From positions 399,792 through 463,791 of the forward strand of contig CAKKRJ010000002.1 of the NCBI GenBank assembly GCA_919902775.1: a stretch of DNA of 64,000 bases, read 5' to 3'. The position numbers were made by a program, and so were the translations under genes. The notes under the pieces were generated by a model. It was given only the letters and a program-made list of their open reading frames with translations. It searched no databases and was not told the DNA's origin. The DNA comes from Burkholderiaceae bacterium. GTDB taxonomy: Bacteria; Pseudomonadota; Gammaproteobacteria; Burkholderiales; Burkholderiaceae_C. This document shows positions 52,777-59,779 of this stretch, piece after piece. Position 1 is the stretch's first letter; each line of letters opens with the position of its first letter.

Positions 52777-52799
52777 CACCACGGCACATGCCGGTGGTG
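52777..52799 (-). promoter_or_regulatory. Hairpin between glycine riboswitch and gcvT start
   Basis: CACCACGGCA and TGCCGGTGGTG pair in a 10-bp stem with one bulged base and a two-base loop. The hairpin stands between the last aptamer helix and the gcvT ribosome site. There is no U-run, so it is not an intrinsic terminator as written; it could be part of a translational expression platform. Confidence 0.45.
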
Positions 52800-52803
52800 G
52801 GCC

Positions 52804-53032
52804 CTCGCTGTCCGCTTTACCTGAGAGATTCGCCGGGAAGCCTCGGATGCCAAGGCGTTCTGCGGGTTGCTCCTTCGGTGGGCGCCGTGGCTCGATGGCC
52901 CGGCACCTCTCTCCAGTGAGGCAACGCCTTCATAAAAGACGTTTTGTCAGTCCTTTTGCCTGAGCGTTCAGCGGTGTTGTCACCCCCTGCGCCTTCGGCG
53001 GCTCAAACACAAGCTTGAGCTCTCTCCTGACA
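52804..53032 (-). promoter_or_regulatory. Tandem glycine riboswitch upstream of gcvTHP
   Basis: There are two aptamers. Aptamer 1 (52945-53032) is closed by TGTCAG/CTGACA and carries CAGGAGAGAGCTC, GCCGCCGAAGGCGCAGGGG and CGCTCAGGCAAAAGGAC. Aptamer 2 (52804-52920) is closed by CTCACTG/CAGCGAG with one mismatch and carries CTGGAGAGAGG, CACCGAAGGAGCAAC and AATCTCTCAGG. These are the hallmark boxes of the glycine class, in the usual place before gcvT. Confidence 0.95.
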
Positions 53033-53039
53033 GGGGCGA

Positions 53040-53068
53040 ATTCTAGCGTGTTTATGCGGCGCAAAAAA
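53040..53068 (-). promoter_or_regulatory. Predicted promoter of the gcv riboswitch transcript
   Basis: TAGAAT (53045-53040) on the minus strand is a five-of-six match to the -10 box and would start transcription at about 53033, the first base of aptamer 1. The 17-bp spacing places the -35 position on the T-run of the etfD terminator (53068-53063), a poor -35 box. The -10 call is stronger than the -35 call. Confidence 0.45.
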
Positions 53069-53089
53069 AGAGGCCCCTCGGGGCCTCTT
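53063..53089 (-). terminator. Rho-independent terminator of etfD
   Basis: On the minus strand AAGAGGCCCC, GA, GGGGCCTCTT forms a 10-bp GC-rich stem with a tiny loop, followed by a run of seven T residues counting the end of the stem. It lies 17 bp after the etfD stop codon and ahead of the gcv riboswitch. Confidence 0.92.
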
Positions 53090-53105
53090 CGCAAACAGGG
53101 CAGTT

Positions 53106-54797
53106 TTACATGCCTGTGTAGTTGGGCCCGCCACCGCCTTCGGGGGTGACCCAGACGATGTTTTGCGTGGGGTCTTTGATGTCACAGGTCTTGCAGTGCA
53201 CGCAGTTTTGCGCGTTGATCTGAAGGCGGTCGGTGTTGTCTGCGTTCTTCACGAACTCGTACACGCCGGCGGGGCAATAGCGGCTTTCGGGGCCGGCAAA
53301 TTGGGCCAGGTTGATGCTGACGGGCACGCTGGCATCCTTGAGCGTCAGGTGCGCGGGCTGGTTCTCTTCGTGGTTGGTGTTGCTGATGAACACGCTGGAC
53401 AGTCGGTCAAAGGTCAGCTTGCCATCGGGCTTGGGGTAGTCGATTTTGGGGCACTCGGCGGCTGGCTTGAGGTAGGTGTGGTCGGCCTTGTCGCGGCGCA
53501 GCGTCCAGGGAATGTGGCCGCGCAGCACAAACTGCTCGAAGCCGTTCATCAGCGTGGCCACGGCCAAGCCCTTTTTGAACCAGCTCTTGAAGTTGCGCGA
53601 TTTGTTCAGTTCGGCGTGCAGCCAGCTGGCTTCAAAAGCTTCGGGGTAAGCGGTCAATTCGTCGTGCTGACGACCGGCCACGATGGCGCCGTAGGCGGCT
53701 TCTGCCGCCAGCATGCCGGTCTTGATGGCGGCGTGGCTGCCCTTGATGCGGCTCACATTCAGGTACCCAGCGTCACAGCCCACCAAGGCGCCACCCGGGA
53801 ACACTGTCTTGGGCAGGCTCATCAGGCCGCCTGCCGTGATGGCACGGGCACCGTAGCCGATGCGCTTGGCGTTGACTTCACCTTGTGCGTTGGTGAAGTA
53901 CCATTGGATGTTGGGGTGGGTTTTCCAGCGTTGGAATTCTTCAAATGGGCTCAGCCAGGGGTTGGCGTAGTCCAGGCCGACCACATAGCCGATGGCGATT
54001 TTGTTGTCTTCCATGTGGTACATGAACGCGCCGCCGTAAGTGGCGTTGTCCATGGGCCAACCGGCGGTGTGCATGACAAAGCCCGGCGTGTGGCGGCTGG
54101 GATCGATCTCCCAAACTTCCTTGATGCCGATGCCGTAGGTTTGCGGGTCGCGGCCTTGGTCGAGTTGGTATTTGGCGATCAGTTGCTTGCCCAGGTGACC
54201 GCGCGCGCCCTCGGCGAACACGGTGTACTTGGCATGCAGTTCCATGCCCTGCTGGAAGTTCTCGGTCGGCTCGCCGTCTTTGCCGATGCCCATATTGCCG
54301 GTGGCCACGCCTTTGACCGAGCCGTCTTCGTTGTAAAGCACTTCGGCGGCGGTGAAACCGGGAAAGATCTCCACGCCCAGGTTTTCGGCCTGTTGGCCCA
54401 GCCAGCGGGTGAAGTTCGACAGGCTGATGATGTAGTTGCCATGGTTCTGCGCGCATTCGGGCAAGAGCAGGCCGGGGGTGCGGGTGGCACCGGTCTCGCT
54501 CAGGAAGCTCCAGGCGTCATCGGTCACAGGCTGGTTGAGCGGGGCACCACGCTCTTTCCAGTCGGGGAAAAGTTCGGTCAGGGCCTTGGGGTCCATGATG
54601 GCACCGCTTAAGATGTGGGCACCGGGTTCCCCCCCCTTTTCCAGCACCACGACCGATACATCCTGGCCCTTTTCGGCCGCCAGTTGTTTGAGTCGGATGG
54701 CGGTGGACAGGCCAGCGGGGCCGCCACCGACCACGACCACGTCGTATTCCATGGATTCGCGGGGGCCGTAGGTGCTCAAAATTTCTTCAGGGCTCAT
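53106..54797 (-). CDS. etfD: Electron transfer flavoprotein-ubiquinone oxidoreductase
   Basis: This 563-residue membrane-associated enzyme moves electrons from ETF, reduced by acyl-CoA and other dehydrogenases, to ubiquinone. The FAD-binding motif 'YDVVVVGGGPAGLSTAIRLK' is near residue 18, 'GAHILSGAIMDPKAL' follows, the membrane-surface 'GCDAGYLNVSRIKGSHAAIK' is in the middle, and the C-terminal 4Fe-4S cysteines are in 'SRYCPAGVYEF' and 'NCVHCKTCDIKDPTQNI'. Length and order match ETF-QO of mitochondria and proteobacteria. It is monocistronic, with a clear terminator after it. The acyl-CoA dehydrogenase at 59780 is a likely upstream electron source. Confidence 0.97.
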   Translation of the reverse strand: MSPEEILSTYGPRESMEYDVVVVGGGPAGLSTAIRLKQLAAEKGQDVSVVVLEKGGEPGAHILSGAIMDPKALTELFPDWKERGAPLNQPVTDDAWSFLSETGATRTPGLLLPECAQNHGNYIISLSNFTRWLGQQAENLGVEIFPGFTAAEVLYNEDGSVKGVATGNMGIGKDGEPTENFQQGMELHAKYTVFAEGARGHLGKQLIAKYQLDQGRDPQTYGIGIKEVWEIDPSRHTPGFVMHTAGWPMDNATYGGAFMYHMEDNKIAIGYVVGLDYANPWLSPFEEFQRWKTHPNIQWYFTNAQGEVNAKRIGYGARAITAGGLMSLPKTVFPGGALVGCDAGYLNVSRIKGSHAAIKTGMLAAEAAYGAIVAGRQHDELTAYPEAFEASWLHAELNKSRNFKSWFKKGLAVATLMNGFEQFVLRGHIPWTLRRDKADHTYLKPAAECPKIDYPKPDGKLTFDRLSSVFISNTNHEENQPAHLTLKDASVPVSINLAQFAGPESRYCPAGVYEFVKNADNTDRLQINAQNCVHCKTCDIKDPTQNIVWVTPEGGGGPNYTGM

Positions 54798-54946
54798 GAA
54801 CGTCTCTTTTTGAAGTGTGGATCGGGGGGCTTTGCACCGGGGTGTCGGGCCTGTGACTCATTTTATGCGGCTTGGCGTCGGTTCCCCCGCACAATGGTGA
54901 CCGCCGTTGGCTGCAACGGACATGAAACCCTCTGGAAAGAATTGTC

Positions 54947-55729
54947 ATGGCATATGAAATCGATTTGTCGGGCCGTGTGGCCTTTGTCACAGGCGCTTCC
55001 GGTGGCCTGGGTGCGCAATTTGCCAAAACCCTGGCCGCAGCCGGTGCGGGCGTGGTCTTGGCCAGCCGGCGCATTGAAAAACTCAAAGACCTGCGTGCCG
55101 AGATCGAAGCCGCCGGTGGCGATGCCCATGTCGTCGAGCTGGATGTGACCGACCGGCACAGCATTGCGGCCGCTGTGGCCCATGCCGAAACCGAAATGGG
55201 CAGCATCGACATCCTGGTCAACAACTCGGGCGTGAGCACCACCCAGCGCATCCAGGATGTGACCGAGGACGATTACGACTTCATCATGGACACCAATGTG
55301 CGCGGCGCATTTTTTGTCGCGCAAGAGGTGGGCAAGCGCATGCTGGCGCGCGCCAAAGGGGCTGCGCCGGGCAGTTTCACGGGCGGGCGCATCATCAACA
55401 TCGCCTCGATGGCGGGCCTGAAGGTCTTGCCCCAGATCGGCGTGTACTGCATGAGCAAGGCGGCGGTGGTCCAGATGACCAAAGCGTTTGCGGTGGAGTG
55501 GGGCAAGTTCGGCATCAACGTGAATGCGATTTGCCCGGGCTACATCGATACCGAAATCAACCACCACCACTGGCAAACCGAACAGGGCCAGAAGCTCATC
55601 GGCATGCTGCCGCGCAAACGTGTGGGGCAGCCGCAAGACCTGGATGCCTTGCTGGTCATGCTGGCCAGTGACCAGAGCCATTTCATCAATGGCGCGGTGA
55701 TTTCGGCCGACGACGGTTTTGCAGTTTGA
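54947..55729 (+). CDS. SDR family oxidoreductase
   Basis: This 260-residue classical short-chain dehydrogenase has the cofactor motif 'VAFVTGASGGLGAQFAKTLA', acidic 'LDVTDRHS', 'DILVNNSGVSTTQ', catalytic Ser in 'IINIASMAGLKVLP', Tyr and Lys in 'VYCMSKAAVVQMT' and 'NAICPGYIDTEINHHHW'. An Arg pair after the second strand ('LASRRIEKL') favours NADP. The motif NNSG instead of NNAG is a common variant. It is followed 12 bp later by a thioesterase gene, suggesting reduction or oxidation of a hydroxyacyl or oxoacyl compound. The exact substrate is not readable. Confidence 0.92.
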   Translation: MAYEIDLSGRVAFVTGASGGLGAQFAKTLAAAGAGVVLASRRIEKLKDLRAEIEAAGGDAHVVELDVTDRHSIAAAVAHAETEMGSIDILVNNSGVSTTQRIQDVTEDDYDFIMDTNVRGAFFVAQEVGKRMLARAKGAAPGSFTGGRIINIASMAGLKVLPQIGVYCMSKAAVVQMTKAFAVEWGKFGINVNAICPGYIDTEINHHHWQTEQGQKLIGMLPRKRVGQPQDLDALLVMLASDQSHFINGAVISADDGFAV

Positions 55730-55741
55730 GCTGAACGCGCC

Positions 55742-56164
55742 ATGAAATTGGAGTTGCCTGCACGCAAAAAGCGCGTTCACGAGATGACCATCCCCATCCG
55801 CTGGGGTGACATGGACGCCATGGGGCATGTCAACAACACGGTGTACTTTCGCTACCTGGAAACCATTCGCATCGATTGGTTCATGCAGGCGGGGTTGGCG
55901 CTGAACCCGCGTGGTGAAGGGCCGGTGATCGTGAACGCGTTTTGCAACTTTTACAAACAGTTCGAATACCCCGGTGACATCCTGGCCACGCTGTTTGTGA
56001 GCGATCCGGCCCGCACCACATTTGAAAGCTGGTGCACGCTGGAGCGCACCGACCAGCCTGGCGTGGTGTTTGCCGCAGGCGGCGCGACCACCATCTGGGT
56101 GGATTTTTCCAAACAAAAGGCGGTGGCCTTGCCTGACCGCGTTCGGGATTTGGTCTGCGACTGA
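55742..56164 (+). CDS. Acyl-CoA thioesterase (4HBT/YbgC type)
   Basis: This 140-residue hotdog-fold protein has the catalytic loop 'IPIRWGDMDAMGHVNNTVYF' with the active Asp at about residue 25, and 'YFRYLETIRIDWFMQAG', typical of the 4-hydroxybenzoyl-CoA thioesterase family. It hydrolyses acyl-CoA thioesters. It is 12 bp downstream of the SDR gene and converges with the metal-dependent hydrolase gene without a gap between stop codons. Confidence 0.92.
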   Translation: MKLELPARKKRVHEMTIPIRWGDMDAMGHVNNTVYFRYLETIRIDWFMQAGLALNPRGEGPVIVNAFCNFYKQFEYPGDILATLFVSDPARTTFESWCTLERTDQPGVVFAAGGATTIWVDFSKQKAVALPDRVRDLVCD

Positions 56165-57079
56165 TCAGGTGGCTGTAGCCGCCTGCTGGGCGGCTTGAGG
56201 CGGTGCGCCCACAGCGCGCCACTGGCTGGCGTGGCTTTGCAGCCAGTCGCGGGACTGGGTGGGATGGCCCACCTGCATGGGGTGAAAGTCGCGCCGGGTA
56301 TAGGCCCAGATGGGTTGCGCCACACGCCAGACCATGCCGTGTCGGCCGAACAGGAAACGGCTTGCAGACCACCAGGTCGATGGCTTGAACAGGGTTTTGT
56401 CGTGCCAGAGGTTGTTCACCGTTTGGCGCAGCACGTCGGTGCTGAACTGCACTGTGACGTACCAGAACCAGCGGATGCGCCAAGTGTGGTTGCCACCCAG
56501 ACGTTGGTAGATGTCAAAGGCCACGCATTTGTGCTCGGACTCTTCGGCGGCATGCCAGCGCCACAGGGTTTTGAGGGGTTCATCGGCCCCTGCAAACCAG
56601 TCTCCGGCTTGGTCCATGCGCTCCAGGGTCAGGTCGCCAAAGATGGAGGTGAAGTGCTCAAAAGCCGCGGTGATGGCCAGCTCGTGCAGGTGGCCTTTGT
56701 CGCTTTTGTTGAAAAATTGTTCCCGGCCCTTCTTCAAGCGCCGCTCGGAGCGGGGGGCCCAATGGTTGACCAGGCCCTGCTTTTCCAAATGGGCGTTGTA
56801 CAGGCCATGCAGGTGCCGGTGTGTGGCTTCCTGTCCGATGAAGCCCTTGGCAATGTGTTGCAGGTCGGCATTTTCGGGCGTGTCGGGCAAGTGCTTGGCC
56901 CCTTCTTTGACCGAATCGATGAAAAACTGCTCGCCCACAGGAAAGCTCATGGACAAGGCGTTGGCATAGGCGGTCAAGAAGGCATCGCCACCGTTCCAGT
57001 GGCGCGCAAAGCCCTGGCTCAGGTCCACGCTCAAGCGGCGCACGGTCAATTCGGTCGGGGCAGGTGGGTGTGCGGTCAT
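56165..57079 (-). CDS. Predicted metal-dependent hydrolase (PF10118 type)
   Basis: This 304-residue helical protein is rich in His/Glu: 'SMSFPVGEQFFIDSVKEGAK', 'FIGQEATHRHLHGLYNAHLE', 'ITAAFEHFTSIFGDL' and 'WRWHAAEESEHKCVAFDIYQ'. These spaced E..H and EESEH motifs resemble a di-iron site, and the whole matches the PF10118 family annotated as metal-dependent hydrolase; a ferritin-like oxygenase activity is equally conceivable. It is divergent from a TetR regulator gene 122 bp away, which probably controls it. Confidence 0.85.
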   Translation of the reverse strand: MTAHPPAPTELTVRRLSVDLSQGFARHWNGGDAFLTAYANALSMSFPVGEQFFIDSVKEGAKHLPDTPENADLQHIAKGFIGQEATHRHLHGLYNAHLEKQGLVNHWAPRSERRLKKGREQFFNKSDKGHLHELAITAAFEHFTSIFGDLTLERMDQAGDWFAGADEPLKTLWRWHAAEESEHKCVAFDIYQRLGGNHTWRIRWFWYVTVQFSTDVLRQTVNNLWHDKTLFKPSTWWSASRFLFGRHGMVWRVAQPIWAYTRRDFHPMQVGHPTQSRDWLQSHASQWRAVGAPPQAAQQAATAT

Positions 57080-57142
57080 GTGGGTGGCTGGTGGTTTATG
57101 GCTTGGAAGTGCGTGCTGGATCGGTCAGAATGTGAGCATTGT

Positions 57143-57187
57143 TCATGTTTTGCCGTGCCTTGGCAACTCGCTATCTGCTCATGTTTT
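57143..57187 (+). promoter_or_regulatory. Possible TetR operator repeats
   Basis: TCATGTTTT occurs at 57143-57151 and 57179-57187, both in the divergent gap between the PF10118 gene and the TetR gene; the second copy abuts the TetR ribosome site. They are direct repeats rather than a palindrome, so the assignment is weak. Confidence 0.25.
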
Positions 57188-57201
57188 ACAGGAGGTCATT
57201 C

Positions 57202-57915
57202 ATGCCTGCCGCCCCACGCGCCACCAAGCCGCAAGCCACGCCCGGTCAGCGTCGCCAGCCTTCGCAGGCGCGTGCGCAGCAGACCATGCAGAGCTTGTTC
57301 AAGGCGGCTGCTCAGATTTTGGACAAGGAAGGCGAGGGCGGCTTGACCACCAACAAGGTGGCGGCGGCGGCCGGTTTTTCGATCGGTACGCTGTACCAGT
57401 ACTTTCCCAGCAAGGAGGTGCTGGTGCGCGCCATGGCCACGCGCGGGCAAGAGCTGGTGCTGCAAGAGTTGGGGCAGTATTTGAGTGCGCTGGAAACGCA
57501 GGCGGATGTGCGCGAAAGCGATGGCCGTGCCTTGTTGGGCCAGGCCATCCGCATTTTGGTCAGGGGCTTTGCCACTGGCAAAGGGTTGAGCCAAAGCCTG
57601 ATCCGCTTGTGCTGGACGCTGGAAAAACCCGACGAAACCGCCAGCGCTGTGCGCTTGGTGGCCGACCGGCTGGCCATCTTTTTTGCGCGCATCGACCACC
57701 CCGCCCTGCAATCGCCCAGCCCGGCGCAATTGTTTGTGCTGACCCGCTCTGTCGTTGGCAGCTTGCGCAGCGCCAGCCTGGAGAAATCGCCCTTGCTGGG
57801 CAGCCCTGCCTTTGAAGAGGCGCTGGTGCAGATGGCCTGGGCCTTGCTGGCTTGGCCGCCTGCGCCCAGCGTTCAGGCCACGGGTTTGGCTTTGGGCACG
57901 CGGCCCATCAGGTAA
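57202..57915 (+). CDS. TetR/AcrR family transcriptional regulator
   Basis: This 237-residue repressor-type protein starts at the ATG at 57202 after a perfect AGGAGG 8 nt upstream. The DNA-binding helix-turn-helix lies at about 45-85: 'LTTNKVAAAAGFSIGTLYQY' followed by 'FPSKEVLVRAMA'. The remaining part is the variable ligand domain. It probably represses the divergent metal-dependent hydrolase gene and perhaps itself, responding to a fatty or aromatic compound. Its 3' end overlaps the convergent peroxidase-related gene by 43 bp. Confidence 0.9.
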   Translation: MPAAPRATKPQATPGQRRQPSQARAQQTMQSLFKAAAQILDKEGEGGLTTNKVAAAAGFSIGTLYQYFPSKEVLVRAMATRGQELVLQELGQYLSALETQADVRESDGRALLGQAIRILVRGFATGKGLSQSLIRLCWTLEKPDETASAVRLVADRLAIFFARIDHPALQSPSPAQLFVLTRSVVGSLRSASLEKSPLLGSPAFEEALVQMAWALLAWPPAPSVQATGLALGTRPIR

Positions 57916-58469
57916 AACTCGGGGTTGGGCAGCATGCCGCTGAAGCTGGCCATGCGGTTGGAGAGGCCAAAAAACGCGGTGATGGCGGCGATGTCCCAGA
58001 TGTCTTCGTCGCCAAAGCCGTGGGCATGCAAAGCGGCAAAGTCGGCGTCTTCCACCTCGTCGGAGTGCTGGCAGACCTTCAAGGCGAAATCGAGCATGGC
58101 ACGATGGCGTGGACTGATGTCGGCCTTGCGGTGGTTGATGGCCACCTGGTCGGCCACTTCGGGGTTTTTCTCGTAAATGCGCAAGATCGCACCATGCGCC
58201 ACCACACAATACAGACAGTGGTTGGCTGCGCTGGTGGCGGTCACGATCATCTCGCGCTCGCCCTTGCTCAGGCCGCTTTCACGCCCCACCGACTCGGGCA
58301 GCATCAGCGCGTCGTGGTAGGCAAAAAATGCGCGCCACTCGGCAGGGCGGCGCGCAAAAGCCAGAAACACATGCGGCACAAATCCGGCTTTTTCTTGCAC
58401 CTCGAGCACTTTGGCGCGGATGTCGTCGGGCAAGTCCTTGATTTCGGGGGCGGGGTAACGGGGGCTCAT
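57873..58469 (-). CDS. Peroxidase-related enzyme, AhpD-like
   Basis: This 198-residue carboxymuconolactone-decarboxylase-fold protein has a CxxC redox site in 'SAANHCLYCVVAHGAILR' (about 83-86) with the following His, as in AhpD. 'GLSKGEREMIVTATSAA' and 'AITAFFGLSNRMASFSGML' match the alkylhydroperoxidase-related enzyme subfamily. It probably reduces peroxides or keeps a partner reduced; the partner is unknown. It overlaps the end of the TetR gene tail to tail and is divergent from another CMD-family gene. Confidence 0.88.
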   Translation of the reverse strand: MSPRYPAPEIKDLPDDIRAKVLEVQEKAGFVPHVFLAFARRPAEWRAFFAYHDALMLPESVGRESGLSKGEREMIVTATSAANHCLYCVVAHGAILRIYEKNPEVADQVAINHRKADISPRHRAMLDFALKVCQHSDEVEDADFAALHAHGFGDEDIWDIAAITAFFGLSNRMASFSGMLPNPEFYLMGRVPKAKPVA

Positions 58470-58527
58470 GGCATCTCCAGAGGGGTGGTGCTTTTGATTA
58501 TGCTCAAACCTATTTCAGGAGCCTGTC

Positions 58528-58965
58528 ATGTCCAACACACCGACCTCGCCATCCGTTTCGTCGCCCGCGCAACAAGCCCGTGATGAGCGGCCTGACGACG
58601 CTGTATTTCAGGCGGGCATCGGCACCCGCACCCTGGTCATGGGGGCCGAATTTGTCGACCGTGCCTTTGGCAACGCCACCGACTACACGCTGCCCATGCA
58701 AGAGTTCATCACCCGCAACGCCTGGGGCAATGTGTGGCAGCGCCCGGGGTTGGACCTCAAAACCCGCAGCCTGGTGACCGTGGCCATGCTCACCGCACTG
58801 GGCAAACAGCACGAACTCAAAGGCCATGTGCGCGGGGCGCTCAACAACGGCGCCACGCCCGAAGAGCTGCGCGAAGTGATGCTGCACGCCACGGTGTATT
58901 GCGGCTTCCCGACGGCCATCGATGCGTTTCGCACGGTGACGGAAGTGGTGCAAGCCCAGGGCTGA
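58528..58965 (+). CDS. Carboxymuconolactone decarboxylase family protein
   Basis: The 145-residue protein resembles 4-carboxymuconolactone decarboxylase (PcaC): 'WGNVWQRPGLDLKTRSLVTV', 'AMLTALGKQHELKGHVRGAL' and 'TPEELREVMLHATVYCGFPT'. There is no CxxC, in contrast to the neighbouring AhpD-like protein, consistent with the decarboxylase subgroup. No other protocatechuate genes are in the window, so the pathway is uncertain. It is 82 bp upstream of a nitroreductase gene. Confidence 0.88.
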   Translation: MSNTPTSPSVSSPAQQARDERPDDAVFQAGIGTRTLVMGAEFVDRAFGNATDYTLPMQEFITRNAWGNVWQRPGLDLKTRSLVTVAMLTALGKQHELKGHVRGALNNGATPEELREVMLHATVYCGFPTAIDAFRTVTEVVQAQG

Positions 58966-59047
58966 AGTCCGAGTCACCAAGGCAACAAGCGCGCATTGAC
59001 GGGGGGGCGTCTTTTCACCCATTCTCGAATGAGGAGACACCACACCC

Positions 59048-59719
59048 ATGGAATTTTCAGAACTCATCAAGGCCCGTAAAAGCATTCGCGGCTACCAGCA
59101 AAAACCGGTCCCCCGCGAGGTGATCGAAGACATCATTGAGGTGGCCAAATGGTCGCCCTCGTCCATGAACACGCAGCCCTGGCATGTGCATGTGGTCACG
59201 GGCGAGCCGCTTGAGCGTATTCGCCGGGGCAACACCGAGAACATGGTCAAGGGCGTGCCGCCCAAGCGCGACTTCCCGATGAAAGAGGCCTACGAGGGCA
59301 TCCACCGCAAGCGCCAGGTGGACATCGCGATTCAGCTGTTCGACGCCATGGGCATCGCACGCGATGACAAAGAGCGCCGCACCGATTGGGTGATGCGTGG
59401 TTTCAGGCAGTTCGATGCCCCCGTCTCGCTGGTGCTGACCTACGACAAATACCTGGAGCCCGCGGCCATCAGCCAGTTTGATTTGGGGGCTTTGTCGCAC
59501 GCCATCGTGCTCGCCGCTTGGGAGCGGGGTCTGGGCACCGTGATCAACGGGCAGGGCATCATGCAGTCTGCCGTGGTGCGCGAGCACGCGGGCATTCCCG
59601 ATGACCAAAACATCATGATCTGCATCGCTCTGGGCTACCCGGACGAAGACTTTGTGGCCAACACCGTCAAGTCGGTGCGCGAAGACGAAACCAACTTCGT
59701 GCGTTACGTCGGTTTCTGA
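59048..59719 (+). CDS. Nitroreductase family protein
   Basis: This 223-residue FMN-dependent oxidoreductase has 'IKARKSIRGYQQKPVP' (phosphate-binding Arg), 'AKWSPSSMNTQPWHVHVV', 'LGALSHAIVLAAWERGLG' and 'GIPDDQNIMICIALGYPDED', the standard nitroreductase layout. A GAGGAG lies shortly before the start. The physiological substrate is unknown; relatives reduce nitroaromatics, quinones or enoyl compounds. It is followed 60 bp later by the double acyl-CoA dehydrogenase gene on the same strand. Confidence 0.92.
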   Translation: MEFSELIKARKSIRGYQQKPVPREVIEDIIEVAKWSPSSMNTQPWHVHVVTGEPLERIRRGNTENMVKGVPPKRDFPMKEAYEGIHRKRQVDIAIQLFDAMGIARDDKERRTDWVMRGFRQFDAPVSLVLTYDKYLEPAAISQFDLGALSHAIVLAAWERGLGTVINGQGIMQSAVVREHAGIPDDQNIMICIALGYPDEDFVANTVKSVREDETNFVRYVGF

Positions 59720-59779
59720 ACCTGTCATTGATCAGGTCGCCATCGGACGATGGCGGTCTTCACCTGGAGCGAAGTCCCC

